From an uncultured Opitutaceae bacterium (GTDB lineage: Bacteria > Verrucomicrobiota > Verrucomicrobiia > Opitutales > Opitutaceae): a DNA stretch of 64,000 nucleotides. The translations under genes were made by a program, and so were the position numbers. Positions 36,880 through 45,427 of the stretch are shown here, piece after piece. The notes under the pieces were generated by a model. That model made no database searches and was not told the origin of the DNA. It saw nothing but the letters and a program-made list of their open reading frames with translations. Within the stretch, counting starts at the first letter, position 1. Each line of letters opens with the position of its first letter. The stretch is taken from NCBI GenBank assembly GCA_937902925.1, contig CALFNN010000013.1, positions 62,001 through 126,000 on the forward strand. Direction: 5' to 3'.

Positions 36880-36903
36880 CGCCGGCGCACCGCGCCCGCC
36901 GCC

Positions 36904-37686
36904 TCACCGGCGCCAGTTAAATTTCGTCGCGCCCAGTGCGGAGTCGTCCTCGCCGCGATTGAACACCCGCACCGACGCAGCCACCAGCACCGCGATGACG
37001 CCCGCCAGCACCGTGAGCGACAGCCACACGGGAAAGAAAAACCGCCCGAGCAGCGCGCCGCGCATCAGGTCCACCGCGTAGGCCACCGGGTCGCAGTGCG
37101 CCGCCATTTGCATCCACTGCGGGGTCGACGCCAGCGGATAGAGCGCGCCCGACAGGAAAAACATCGGCAGCAGCACCGCATTGCTCACGATGGGAAACAC
37201 CGTCGTCGACGAGAACCGCGAGGCGAACGCCACGCCCACGGCGGAAAACGTCACCGCCGCGAGCAGCATCGCGCCGATCAGCTCGACCGTCTCGCCGAAT
37301 CCCAGCGGCACGCCGGCCAGCGGGGCGAAGGGCAGCACGATCAGGCCCTGCACAAACGCCTGCGCCGCGCCCGCGCCGATCTTGCCCAGCGCGATCGCCG
37401 CCCGCGGCACCGGCGCCACCAGCACCGCCTTGAAAAAACCGATCTGCCGGTCGAACACGATCGTGATCGCCGCAAACGTCGCCGTGAACAGCAGCGACAG
37501 CCCGAGGACGCCGGGGAAAATATAGCGCTGGTAGTCGCCGCCGCCGAGCCGCGAGCTCGCGCCGAGGCCCGCGCCCAGCACGAACAGATATAGCAGCGGC
37601 TGCGCGAGGCCCGCGATCAGCCGCGCGCGGTCGAGCCAGAACCGTTTCAGGTCGAGCACCATGACGGCGTAGATTCCCCGCATCAT
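36904..37686 (-). CDS. ABC-2 type transporter permease
   Basis: 260 residues with six predicted helices. GIYAVMVLDLKRFWLDRARLIAGLAQPLLYLFVLGAGLG and YQRYIFPGVLGLSLLFTATFAAITIVFDRQIGFFKAVLVAPVPR match the ABC-2 permease family (DrrB/NodJ-like). Near the C-terminus ALYPLASTPQWMQMAAHCDPVAYAVDLMRGAL is typical. It forms an exporter with the ATPase encoded just upstream; their genes overlap by 4 bases (ATGA). ATG 37686 is followed at once by a second ATG, either of which could be used. Confidence 0.9.
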   Translation of the reverse strand: MMRGIYAVMVLDLKRFWLDRARLIAGLAQPLLYLFVLGAGLGASSRLGGGDYQRYIFPGVLGLSLLFTATFAAITIVFDRQIGFFKAVLVAPVPRAAIALGKIGAGAAQAFVQGLIVLPFAPLAGVPLGFGETVELIGAMLLAAVTFSAVGVAFASRFSSTTVFPIVSNAVLLPMFFLSGALYPLASTPQWMQMAAHCDPVAYAVDLMRGALLGRFFFPVWLSLTVLAGVIAVLVAASVRVFNRGEDDSALGATKFNWRR

Positions 37687-38687
37687 GACGCACCTCCGCG
37701 ATTCGGGCCGCCGGCGCGCGGACCGGCCGGCACGGGCGCATCGCCGCCGAGCCCCCGGCCGGTTAGTTTCAGGAAAACGTCCTCGAGGCTGGGTTCGTTC
37801 ACGGAGACGCGGTGCACCTTGATCGGCATTGCGCGCAGCACCTCCGGCAGCACCGCCGCGGGATCGGCGTGCACCAGCATGAGTTCCTGGCCGCCCGGCT
37901 CGGGCGCCAGCCCGTGCGCACCGAGCCACTCCCGCGCCTGCGCGTCGTCGTCCGTTTGCAGGCGGATCACGCCCCCGCCGAGCCGGGCCTTGAGCGCCCG
38001 CGGCGTGTCCAGCGCCACGATCCGGCCGGCATCGATCAACGCGATGCGATCCGCCACCTCCGCCTCCTCCATGTAATGCGTGGTGAAAAACACGGTCCGC
38101 CCCGCCGCCGCCAGCAGGCTCACCTGCGCCCAGAATCCGCGGCGCGAATCCACGTCCAACCCGAGCGTCGCCTCGTCGAGAAACAGGATGCGCGGATCGC
38201 TCACCAGCGCGCGGGCGAGCTCGAGCTTGCGCCGCTGGCCGCCGGACAGCGTCCGCGCCGGCCGGTCGGCGGCGTCGGCCAGCCCGAGCTGCGTCAGGAT
38301 TTCCGTGGCACGCTGCCGCGCGGCCGCGGTTTTCAGGCCGTAAAACAATCCCATCAGCAGCAGGTTGTCGCGACCGCTCAGCCGCTGCTCGATCGCCGGC
38401 TCCTGGAAAACGATCCCCATCGCGCGGCGCACCGCGTCGCGGCCGGTCACGACGTCATGTCCGAGCACGCGCGCCGTGCCCTCCGACGGCGCCCGGAGCG
38501 TGGCGAGGATCGAGAACAAGGTCGTCTTCCCCGCGCCATTCGGGCCGAGCAGGGCAAACCGCTCGCCCGCCCGCACGGCCAGGTCGACGCCGCGCAACGC
38601 CTCGACCTTGTCGTAGCGTTTCACCAACCCGCGCACGTCCACCACCAGCGCAGCGTCGGGGGCGGGCGGAGCGGCAGGGGGACTCAC
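37683..38687 (-). CDS. ABC transporter ATP-binding protein (DrrA/NodI-like)
   Basis: 334 residues. Walker A GPNGAGKTT, the signature LSGGQRRKLELARAL, Walker B ILFLDEATLGLDVDSR and the switch His in VFFTTHYMEEAE are all intact. The C-terminal 90 residues form the extra domain of daunorubicin-resistance-type ATPases, and the protein ends in a disordered Pro/Gly tail. It energises export with the permease at 36904. The start is GTG 38687. The substrate is unknown. Confidence 0.93.
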   Translation of the reverse strand: MSPPAAPPAPDAALVVDVRGLVKRYDKVEALRGVDLAVRAGERFALLGPNGAGKTTLFSILATLRAPSEGTARVLGHDVVTGRDAVRRAMGIVFQEPAIEQRLSGRDNLLLMGLFYGLKTAAARQRATEILTQLGLADAADRPARTLSGGQRRKLELARALVSDPRILFLDEATLGLDVDSRRGFWAQVSLLAAAGRTVFFTTHYMEEAEVADRIALIDAGRIVALDTPRALKARLGGGVIRLQTDDDAQAREWLGAHGLAPEPGGQELMLVHADPAAVLPEVLRAMPIKVHRVSVNEPSLEDVFLKLTGRGLGGDAPVPAGPRAGGPNRGGAS

Positions 38688-38797
38688 GGCGCGGACAAAA
38701 TCGCGCCGCCGGGTCGAGGCAAACTTCTTTTACCGGCAGTCGCCTGGCCGGGACAAGCGGTTGCCTTTCGCGCCGTTCGCTGCCATCCCTCTGGGCC

Positions 38798-39346
38798 ATG
38801 GCCACGACTCCCGTTCGCAGTTTTTTCTACCTGGTGCTCCTGGGCGTGATCCTCGCGACGATCGCGATCGTCGTGCGCTCCGGCATGCTGGCGCGCAAGG
38901 ATCCCGGCCGCCCGATCAACAGCGCGATGCGCGAGGCGCTCAACGCCGAGCAGCCCCAGCTCGACACCGAGGACGCCCTGCTGATCGACAAGACCTACGC
39001 CAATGCCCGCCGCTCGGCCTCGGGACTCCGCTGGGTCGTGCGCGCCCCCGGCACCGGTGACGCCACACCGCGGGCCGGCGACGAGGTCATCTGCAATTAC
39101 GACGGCCGCCTCCTCGACGGCACCCACTTCGACAGCTCCTACCAGCGCGGCGTGCCCTTCACGTTCCGCCTCGGCACGGGCGGTGTGATCAAGGGTTGGG
39201 ACGAGGCTTTTCTTGCGATGAAGAAAGGCGAGAAACGCACGCTCATCATCCCCTACTGGCTCGGCTACGGCCTCAAGGGCAACCCGCCGTCGATCCCGCC
39301 GAAGGCCACGCTGATCTTCGAGGTCGAGTTGATCGACTGGCGCTGA
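38798..39346 (+). CDS. Membrane-anchored FKBP-type peptidyl-prolyl isomerase
   Basis: 182 residues. Residues 7-28 form a single membrane anchor (FFYLVLLGVILATIAIVV), followed by a linker of about 50 residues. The FKBP domain contains DEVICNYDGRLLDGTHFDSSYQRGVPFTFRLGTGGVIKGWDEAFLAMKKGEKRTLIIPYWLGYGLKG and ends in LIFEVELIDW. It acts on exported proteins, probably in the periplasm. The start ATG 38798 fits. The divergent ABC exporter shares the 110-bp promoter region. Confidence 0.92.
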   Translation: MATTPVRSFFYLVLLGVILATIAIVVRSGMLARKDPGRPINSAMREALNAEQPQLDTEDALLIDKTYANARRSASGLRWVVRAPGTGDATPRAGDEVICNYDGRLLDGTHFDSSYQRGVPFTFRLGTGGVIKGWDEAFLAMKKGEKRTLIIPYWLGYGLKGNPPSIPPKATLIFEVELIDWR

Positions 39347-39358
39347 GCCGCGCGGCGC

Positions 39359-39495
39359 GCGGAAGCTCCAAGGTCCAGGAACCAAACTCCAGCGAAGCCC
39401 CAAAATCCAGTTTCGATCCTCGCCGCGGCGCTCCGCGGCTGAAGCTTGAAGTTTCTCTGGTGCTTGGAGGTTGGAGCGTGGAGTTCCCCGGGCGT
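39359..39495. repeat. TCCA/TGGA-rich imperfect inverted repeat
   Basis: This sits in the 264-bp gap between the FKBP gene and the histidine kinase gene. The left part is rich in CTCCA/GTCCA words (39364-39412). The right part (39445-39485) carries the complementary CTTGGAGG, TTGGAGCG and TGGAG words. A GCGGCGC palindromic middle joins them. It looks like a dispersed intergenic element of a kind common in Opitutaceae. No gene is visible in the gap. Confidence 0.4.
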
Positions 39496-39610
39496 CGATT
39501 CCCCCGTTGCCCGCGTGGCCGCCGCCGCGGCGCAGTCTCACGTTTATTTTACCGGGCGGAAAATTGCCTGCCGGAATCGCCCGGGCATACTCTGCGATGT
39601 TCCCGCCCTC

Positions 39611-41731
39611 ATGAACTCATGGATCTCGGAATTGTGCGGCGCCGTCTTCATGCCGCACGGGCAGTGCTACCTGTGGAATCCGACCCTGATCGGCCTGCAC
39701 GCGGTGTCCGACACCCTCATCGCGTTCGCCTACTACTCGATCCCTCTTTCGCTCCTCTATTTCGTCCGGAAGCGCCGCGATCTGCCGTTTCCCTCGATCT
39801 TTCTCCTGTTCGGCGGCTTCATCGTCGCCTGCGGCACCACGCACCTGCTCGAGGTGTGGACCATCTGGCACCCGCAATACTGGCTGAGCGGCGGCGTCAA
39901 GTTCGGCACGGCCGCGATTTCGCTCTTCACCGCCGTCGCGTTGGTGCGCGCGATGCCCGTCGCCCTCGAACTCCCCGGCCCCGACGCTCTCCGGCTCCTC
40001 AACAACCAGCTCGAGGACCGCGTGCGCACCCGCACCGCCGATCTCACCGCTGCCAACGCACAGCTCCGCCGCGAAGCCGAACAGCGCCTGGAGGCCGAGG
40101 CCGAGGTCCGCCGCCTCAACGCCACGCTCGAGCGGCGCGTCGCCGAGCTGCAGACGCTCTTCGACCTGCTGCCCGTCGGCGTCGGCATCGCCACCGATGC
40201 GACCTGCCGCACCATCCGCACCAACGACGCCTTCGCCACGATCCTCGGCCTGCCCCGCCACGCGAACGCCTCGCTTTCCGCACCGCCCGGCGAGGCACGG
40301 CAAAGTCACCGGATCTTCAAGGACGGCCGCGAGCTCCCGCCCGCCGAACTCCCGATGCAGCGCGCCGCCGCGAACAACACCTCGATCCGCCACTTCGAGG
40401 AGACCATCGTCCGCAACGACGGCACGCACGTCGACGTGCTCGTCAGCGCCGTGCCGATCCGCGATGACGCCGGCCAGCCCACCGGCTGCGTGGCGACGTT
40501 CCAGGATCTCACCACACACAACCACGCCGAGCAGCAGCGGCAGGAATTCGAACGCCGCCTCCAGGAAACCCAGAAACTCGAGAGCATCGGCGTCCTCGCC
40601 GGGGGCATCGCACACGATTTCAACAACCTCCTCACCGGCATCCTCGGCTACTCCAGCCTCGTGCGCACGAACCTCCCGCCCAGCGCCGTCGCGCCCCGCC
40701 GCATGCTCGGCCTCGTCGAGACCTCCGCCAAGCAGGCCGCGGAACTCTGCCGCCAGCTCCTCGCCTACGCCGGCAAGGGCATCTACGTGCTCCGGTCGCT
40801 CTCGCTCAACAGCGTCGTGACCAAGTCCACCGCCCTGCTCGAGGTCTCGCTCGGCCGGCACGCCGCGCTGCACCTGGAACTCGCCGACGATCTCCCGCTC
40901 TGCCGCGGCGATTCCGACCAGCTTCGCCAGGTGCTGGTCAACCTGGTCACCAACGCCTCCGAGGCCATCGCCGAGAAGGCCGGCACCGTGACCATCCGCA
41001 CCACCCGCACCGCGCTCACCGCCGACGATCTGGAAGTCCTGGTGCCCGGCCACGCGCTCCGGCCCGTCGACCACGTCTGCCTCGACGTGGTCGACGACGG
41101 CTGCGGGATGCCGCCCGCCACCCTCGTGCGGATCTTCGAGCCGTTCTTCACCACCAAGTTCATCGGCCGCGGCCTCGGGCTCCCCGTGGCGCTCGGCATC
41201 GTGCACGGCCTGCACGGCGGCATCCGCATCACCAGCGCGCCGGGCACGGGCACCACGGTCCGCCTCCTGTTTCCGCTCGAGACCGCCAGCCAGTCGCCGG
41301 CGGGACACTCGGCCTCCGCCTTCCCGGTCGACGCGCTCCGGGCGAAACGCGTGCTCGTCGTCGACGACGAACAAGCGGTGCGCCACTTCGCCGCCGACGC
41401 CCTGGTGCGCGCCGGCTACCGGGTCACGACCGCCAACGACGGCCTGGAAGCCCTCGCCGCCATCCGCGCGAAGCCCAACGGATTCGACGCCGTGCTCCTC
41501 GACGTCACGATGCCGCGCCTCGACGGCGAGAGCACCCTGCTCGCGCTGCGCACGATCGCGCCGGACCTGCCGGTCGTCCTCATGAGCGGGCACAAGGAGA
41601 GCCTGGTCACGGATCGTTTTGTCGGCCGGGGCCTCGCGGATTTTCTCCAAAAACCCTTCGTCGCGGAGGACCTCACCGCCCGCCTCGAGGCGGCGATCGC
41701 CCGCCGCGACGGCCCGCCGGCCACGCCTTGA
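39611..41731 (+). CDS. Hybrid histidine kinase with ethylene-receptor-like N-terminal domain
   Basis: 706 residues. Three N-terminal helices (about 30-120) match the ethylene-binding domain of plant ETR1, in the blocks SDTLIAFAYYSIPLSLLYF and FGGFIVACGTTHLLEVW. D34, Y41, I44, P45, I71, C74 and H78 correspond, at a constant +9 offset, to ETR1 D25, Y32, I35, P36, I62, C65 and H69. A coiled coil, a PAS-like domain (about 180-300), a HisKA/HATPase (phospho-site H335 in IAHDFNNLL, then VVDDGCGM) and a receiver domain (VVDDEQ, LLDVTMP) follow. It is probably a membrane-bound copper-dependent sensor; ethylene as ligand is inference. Confidence 0.9.
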   Translation: MNSWISELCGAVFMPHGQCYLWNPTLIGLHAVSDTLIAFAYYSIPLSLLYFVRKRRDLPFPSIFLLFGGFIVACGTTHLLEVWTIWHPQYWLSGGVKFGTAAISLFTAVALVRAMPVALELPGPDALRLLNNQLEDRVRTRTADLTAANAQLRREAEQRLEAEAEVRRLNATLERRVAELQTLFDLLPVGVGIATDATCRTIRTNDAFATILGLPRHANASLSAPPGEARQSHRIFKDGRELPPAELPMQRAAANNTSIRHFEETIVRNDGTHVDVLVSAVPIRDDAGQPTGCVATFQDLTTHNHAEQQRQEFERRLQETQKLESIGVLAGGIAHDFNNLLTGILGYSSLVRTNLPPSAVAPRRMLGLVETSAKQAAELCRQLLAYAGKGIYVLRSLSLNSVVTKSTALLEVSLGRHAALHLELADDLPLCRGDSDQLRQVLVNLVTNASEAIAEKAGTVTIRTTRTALTADDLEVLVPGHALRPVDHVCLDVVDDGCGMPPATLVRIFEPFFTTKFIGRGLGLPVALGIVHGLHGGIRITSAPGTGTTVRLLFPLETASQSPAGHSASAFPVDALRAKRVLVVDDEQAVRHFAADALVRAGYRVTTANDGLEALAAIRAKPNGFDAVLLDVTMPRLDGESTLLALRTIAPDLPVVLMSGHKESLVTDRFVGRGLADFLQKPFVAEDLTARLEAAIARRDGPPATP

Positions 41732-41758
41732 GGCCGCTCCCGTGCGCGGCGCCGGCGG

Positions 41759-42499
41759 TTACAGCCCGAGCAGGCTGCCGTTGCGCTTGATCCAGTGTTC
41801 CGCCTCGCGCCAGCCCGGGCAGACCTCCTCGACGCGCGCCCAGAATCTCGCCGAGTGGTTCATCTCCCGCAGGTGCATCAACTCGTGGTAGACGATGTAG
41901 TCGCGCACGAAATCCGGGGTCTGCACGAGCCGCCAGTTGAGCGAAATCGTGCCGTTCGCCGAGCACGAGCCCCAGCGCGAACGCTGGTTGCGGACCGTCA
42001 CGTGGCGCACCTCCATGCCCGTCACCGCCGCGAGTTCCCACGTGCGCGCCGGCAGCTCGATCCGCGCGCGCCGGGCGAAATGCGCCTCCAGCGTCGGCCG
42101 CATGTCCCCGTCGAGCCGCGCCACGCGAAACACATCCGCCGCCAGGCACACCTGCGGGCGCGCGCCCGCCGCCGCGACGCGGATTTCCGTGAGTTCGCCG
42201 CGCCACAGGACACGCGTCCCGACCGTCCAGACCTCCGCGACGCGCGGCCGGCGCCGCTGCCGCTCCCGCGCGCGCTCCAGCCACTCGCGGTGCTGCTCGA
42301 CAAACCGCCACGCCTCGCGCTCCGAACCGCGCGCCGGGATTGTCGCGACTGCCGTGCCGTCGCGGCGCAGTGTCAGCCGGTAGCGCCGCGCGCGGTGGCT
42401 GCGCTCGAGCACGATCCCGCCGCCGGCCGGCGGCGTCTTGTGCACGCCCGAGGCCGGCGAAAACAGCCCGAACAAATCCTGCTGTTGCTCCGCTCCCAT
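41759..42499 (-). CDS. YgjP/SprT-like zinc metallopeptidase
   Basis: 246 residues. The C-terminal half carries the WGSCSANGTISLNWRLVQTP block and the zinc site YHELMHLREMNHSARFWARVEEVCPGW, which together define the YgjP (DUF45/M48-like) family. The first 100 residues are basic and Arg-rich (RRYRLTLRRDGTAVATIPARGSEREAWRFVEQHREWLERARER), as in family members. It is cytoplasmic, with no signal peptide. It is followed on the same strand by another small gene cluster. Biochemical role unknown. Confidence 0.9.
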   Translation of the reverse strand: MGAEQQQDLFGLFSPASGVHKTPPAGGGIVLERSHRARRYRLTLRRDGTAVATIPARGSEREAWRFVEQHREWLERARERQRRRPRVAEVWTVGTRVLWRGELTEIRVAAAGARPQVCLAADVFRVARLDGDMRPTLEAHFARRARIELPARTWELAAVTGMEVRHVTVRNQRSRWGSCSANGTISLNWRLVQTPDFVRDYIVYHELMHLREMNHSARFWARVEEVCPGWREAEHWIKRNGSLLGL

Positions 42500-42509
42500 G
42501 ATGCGTCCG

Positions 42510-42947
42510 TCAGATTCGCACGCGGACCCAACTCGTCAACCTTCCGCCCTCCACCGTCAGCCACGCAAAGCCCGGTGTCGTGCCGGCGCGCGGCCGCGTG
42601 ATGCAACCCGGATTGAGCCAGCGCACGCCGCCGATCGTCTCGTCGCGCGGCACGTGCGTGTGGCCGTGCAGCACCACCGTGCACCGGGCCGGCACCCGGC
42701 CCGGGGGAATGTGGGTGAGATAAAACCTCACGCCCTCGCACTCCAGTTCCAGCTCCACCGGCCAGACCGGGTGCGAGTCGCAGTTGCCAAGCACGACGCG
42801 CAACGGTGGCCCGAGCTGCTCGAGTTCCACCAGCACCGCCGGATCGCACACGTCGCCCAGGTGCCAGATTTCATCCGCACCGCGCAACCTCTCCGGAAGC
42901 GACGGCGGCATCCGGTCATGGGTGTCGGAAAGGACGGCAATGCGCAT
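42510..42947 (-). CDS. YfcE-type metallophosphoesterase
   Basis: 145 residues with calcineurin-like motifs: AVLSDTHDRMP (D-x-H), WHLGDVCD (G-D), VLGNCDS (GN(H/D)), THIPPG and VLHGHTHVPRDE (GHTH). The compact length matches the YfcE/MJ0936 phosphodiesterase family. The substrate may be a small phosphodiester. Translation starts at ATG 42947, 19 bases after the stop of the upstream M28 peptidase gene, suggesting one minus-strand transcript. Confidence 0.9.
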   Translation of the reverse strand: MRIAVLSDTHDRMPPSLPERLRGADEIWHLGDVCDPAVLVELEQLGPPLRVVLGNCDSHPVWPVELELECEGVRFYLTHIPPGRVPARCTVVLHGHTHVPRDETIGGVRWLNPGCITRPRAGTTPGFAWLTVEGGRLTSWVRVRI

Positions 42948-42966
42948 CGGACCGGGACGCCCAGGC

Positions 42967-44361
42967 TTACATGCCCATCCGCGGCTTGGGATAAACCGCC
43001 GGGCTCGCGTGGCCGCCCGCGTCGATCGCTTCCACGCCGAAGATCAGGTTGTCCTTCGAGAATCCCTTCACCGTCTGCCGCGTCACGGTTTTCGGCACGT
43101 CGAGCGCGTGCTCCCACTGCGGCGCGGTCGTGTCGCGCCACACGATCCGGTAGCCGGCAAGGTCGGGCTCGGCGTTCGGCTCCCAGCGCAGCGTCGTGTC
43201 GTTCTCCAGCTTCACCGTCTCGATCTCCACGCCCCGCGGCGGGGCCGGCGCCAGCGCCAGCTCCGCCAGCGCCGCCGCATTCACGCGGGCGACATCGGCG
43301 GTGTAGGCAAAGTCGACGTAGTCGATCGTGTCGCCGTAGTGGATGCCGTTTTCCTCGCGGACATTCTCGTGCTCGCGCGCGAACACTTCATACGGCTCCG
43401 TGAACCGCACGGCCGGAAACCCGTCGTCGAGAAACGGCGAGTGATCGCCGCCGCGCAGGTAGCGGTCGCGCCGGTAGATGATCTTCACCGGCAGTTGCGG
43501 CACGTAGCGCTCGCCGACCGACTGGATCAGCCGCGCGAGCTGGCGGGTCGGAAAATCGCTCTCCCCGCCCGTGCGCAACTGCGCCAGCTCGTCGGCCGGC
43601 AGCTCCTTCAGCGGCGGCACGCCCTCGGCGAACAGCCGCACGTGCGAACGGTCGCGCGTGCCGTCCTCGTGCTGGGTGTTGCCGATGATGTCGTCCGTGA
43701 ACATCGCCGCCACGTTCACGCCCTTCGCCTTCGCCTCGTTCGCCCAATGGGTCGAGCCGTTGAGCCCCTGCTCCTCCGACGCCACCGTCAGGAAGACGAT
43801 CGTCGCATCGAACGAGTAGTGCGACATCACGCGCGCGAGCTCCATCGCCGCCGCCGTGCCCGACGCATCGTCGTTGGCGCCGGGCGCAAGCGTGTCGGTG
43901 TCCATGATCGCCAGCGAGCGCGAGTCGTAGTGCCCGCTGACCACGTAAACCCGGTCCTTCGCGCCCGCCTGCGTGCCCGGCAGCGTGGCGACGACGTTCA
44001 CGATGTCGGCGCCCTGGGGCAGCCGCGGCGGGACCGGTGGTTGATGGAACGCATCGAACGCCACGACGAGCCGGCCGCCGGATTCGCGGCTGTAGCGCTC
44101 CAGCTCCGCCTTGATCCAGTTGCGCGCCGCGCCGATGCCGGTGTCGGGGCTCGTGGTCGTCGACAACGTGTGGCGCGTCTTGAACGAAACCAGTTTCCGG
44201 ATGATCGCCTCGATGTTCGCCGGTGAGATTTCGGCGGTGATTTTCTCGATTTGCGGATCGCGTGGCGCGGCCAAATTCGCATCCTGGGCAAAGATTGCGG
44301 TGGCAAGGCCGGCTGACAGCAGGGCATGGCGGCAAAACAAGCGCATGAAAGACCGTGACAT
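42967..44361 (-). CDS. Secreted M28-family metallopeptidase
   Basis: 464 residues. A signal peptide (MRLFCRHALLSAGLATAIFAQ) follows the chosen ATG 44361, whose upstream GGAG is well placed. The M28 domain shows VVSGHYDSRSL (metal His/Asp), NDDASGTAAAMELARV, TVASEEQGLNGSTHWA (catalytic Glu) and DHSPFLDDGFPAVRFTEP. A C-terminal beta domain of about 90 residues (TTLRWEPNAEPDLAGYRIVWRD) looks like a fibronectin-III-like module. It probably acts as an exported aminopeptidase. Confidence 0.9.
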   Translation of the reverse strand: MSRSFMRLFCRHALLSAGLATAIFAQDANLAAPRDPQIEKITAEISPANIEAIIRKLVSFKTRHTLSTTTSPDTGIGAARNWIKAELERYSRESGGRLVVAFDAFHQPPVPPRLPQGADIVNVVATLPGTQAGAKDRVYVVSGHYDSRSLAIMDTDTLAPGANDDASGTAAAMELARVMSHYSFDATIVFLTVASEEQGLNGSTHWANEAKAKGVNVAAMFTDDIIGNTQHEDGTRDRSHVRLFAEGVPPLKELPADELAQLRTGGESDFPTRQLARLIQSVGERYVPQLPVKIIYRRDRYLRGGDHSPFLDDGFPAVRFTEPYEVFAREHENVREENGIHYGDTIDYVDFAYTADVARVNAAALAELALAPAPPRGVEIETVKLENDTTLRWEPNAEPDLAGYRIVWRDTTAPQWEHALDVPKTVTRQTVKGFSKDNLIFGVEAIDAGGHASPAVYPKPRMGM

Positions 44362-44442
44362 CGCTCCGTCCCGCGAGTCAAACCGGCCCTTGACACTCCC
44401 CGTGTCGTCGGGCACCTCTGACCCTCTTTTTCTTTAAACGTC

Positions 44443-44580
44443 ATGCAACCCACATTCCGCCCGCACCGCAAGAAGCGCGCCCGCAAGATTGGTTACCGTG
44501 CCCGCATGGCCACCAAGGGCGGCCGCAAAGTCATCAAGTCCCGCCGCCTCAAGGGCCGCAAGCGCCTGACGGTCGTCTGA
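44443..44580 (+). CDS. rpmH: 50S ribosomal protein L34
   Basis: Only 45 residues, easy to miss. It begins [20 protein letters not shown] and ends [19 protein letters not shown], very basic and fully typical of L34. It is the first gene of the rpmH-rnpA-yidD-yidC block. An 81-bp gap separates it from the divergent M28 peptidase gene and must hold its promoter. A TTGACA word lies at 44390-44395, but no clear -10 follows at the usual distance. No DnaA boxes or dnaA gene adjoin. Confidence 0.97.
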   Translation: MQPTFRPHRKKRARKIGYRARMATKGGRKVIKSRRLKGRKRLTVV

Positions 44581-44642
44581 TCCGCCGCCGCGGCCACCAG
44601 CGCACGCGAGTGGCTGCGACGTTTCGCCCCGCCACCGCCCCC

Positions 44643-45017
44643 ATGCGTTTCCGCCCTGCGCAGCACCTCCGCCGCCAGGGCGACATTCGCCCCGTCCGCG
44701 AGCAGGGTCGTCGCGTCGACTGCCGCGCCTTCACGCTCTTCTGGCGCGTCCGCCCGGCCTTCCTCGCCCCCCTCGGCGGCGCCCGGGTCTGCGTGGTCGC
44801 CTCGACCGCTGCCGTCGGTGCCGCCGTCCAGCGCAACCGCGCCAAGCGCCGGCTTCGCGAGGTTTTCCGGCATCAACAAAATCTCGTCCCCGCCGGCTGC
44901 GACCTCATGCTCGTCGCCCGCGCCGCCGCCACCTGCTGGCCGCTCGCCGACCTCGAGAAGAAATTCGCCGAGGCCTGTGGACTCATCGCCGCCGCCCCGT
45001 TGCCTGAAAAGAAATGA
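44643..45017 (+). CDS. rnpA: Ribonuclease P protein component
   Basis: 124 residues. [38 protein letters not shown] leads to the signature [13 protein letters not shown] motif, with [16 protein letters not shown] beyond it. It is the protein subunit that joins the RNA subunit to cleave tRNA 5' leaders. ATG 44643 was chosen over GTG 44610 because family members begin close to this motif. It overlaps yidD by 4 bases (ATGA). Confidence 0.92.
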   Translation: MRFRPAQHLRRQGDIRPVREQGRRVDCRAFTLFWRVRPAFLAPLGGARVCVVASTAAVGAAVQRNRAKRRLREVFRHQQNLVPAGCDLMLVARAAATCWPLADLEKKFAEACGLIAAAPLPEKK

Positions 45018-45400
45018 CCGAAACCATCCCGCCCTCCGCCGTCGCCCCGGTCTCCGACCGCGATCAGGCTTCGCGCGCGCCCGCGCCGGCCGTGGCGGCG
45101 ATTCGCCCGTCCATCATGGTTTCCGTTGTGCATTGGCCGGCGCTCGCTCTCCTCGTTCTCATCCGCCTCTATCAACGCCTCCTTTCGCCCGCGCTGCCCG
45201 CCCTCCTCGGCCCGGGCTGCGGCTGCCGCTTCTCGCCGACCTGCTCGCACTATGCGATCGAGGTCATCGCCTCCCGCGGCGTGCTGGTCGGCTCGTGGCT
45301 TGCGCTGCGCCGGCTCCTGAAATGCACGCCGTTTCACCCGGGCGGTTTCGATCCCGTCCCATCCCGCCTCCCGCCGCGCTGCACCCGCGTCACTGCCTGA
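45014..45400 (+). CDS. yidD: Membrane protein insertion efficiency factor YidD
   Basis: 128 residues. The conserved core [72 protein letters not shown] is complete, including the [11 protein letters not shown] block. It has an unusual N-terminal extension of about 35 Ala/Pro-rich residues. The ATGA-coupled start at 45014 is used here; an internal ATG at 45116 would give the normal family length. It sits between rnpA and yidC as usual. Confidence 0.9.
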   Translation: MTETIPPSAVAPVSDRDQASRAPAPAVAAIRPSIMVSVVHWPALALLVLIRLYQRLLSPALPALLGPGCGCRFSPTCSHYAIEVIASRGVLVGSWLALRRLLKCTPFHPGGFDPVPSRLPPRCTRVTA

Positions 45401-45427
45401 GCCTCCGACCCGTCCCCGACCCTTTTC

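Noticed and set aside
44390-44395. TTGACA as a -35 box for rpmH
   Set aside because: No acceptable -10 hexamer follows at 16-18 bases, so it is not listed as a promoter.
44362-44442. Possible replication origin next to rpmH
   Set aside because: No dnaA, dnaN or parAB gene and no cluster of DnaA boxes is visible. The rpmH-yidC block alone does not prove an origin.
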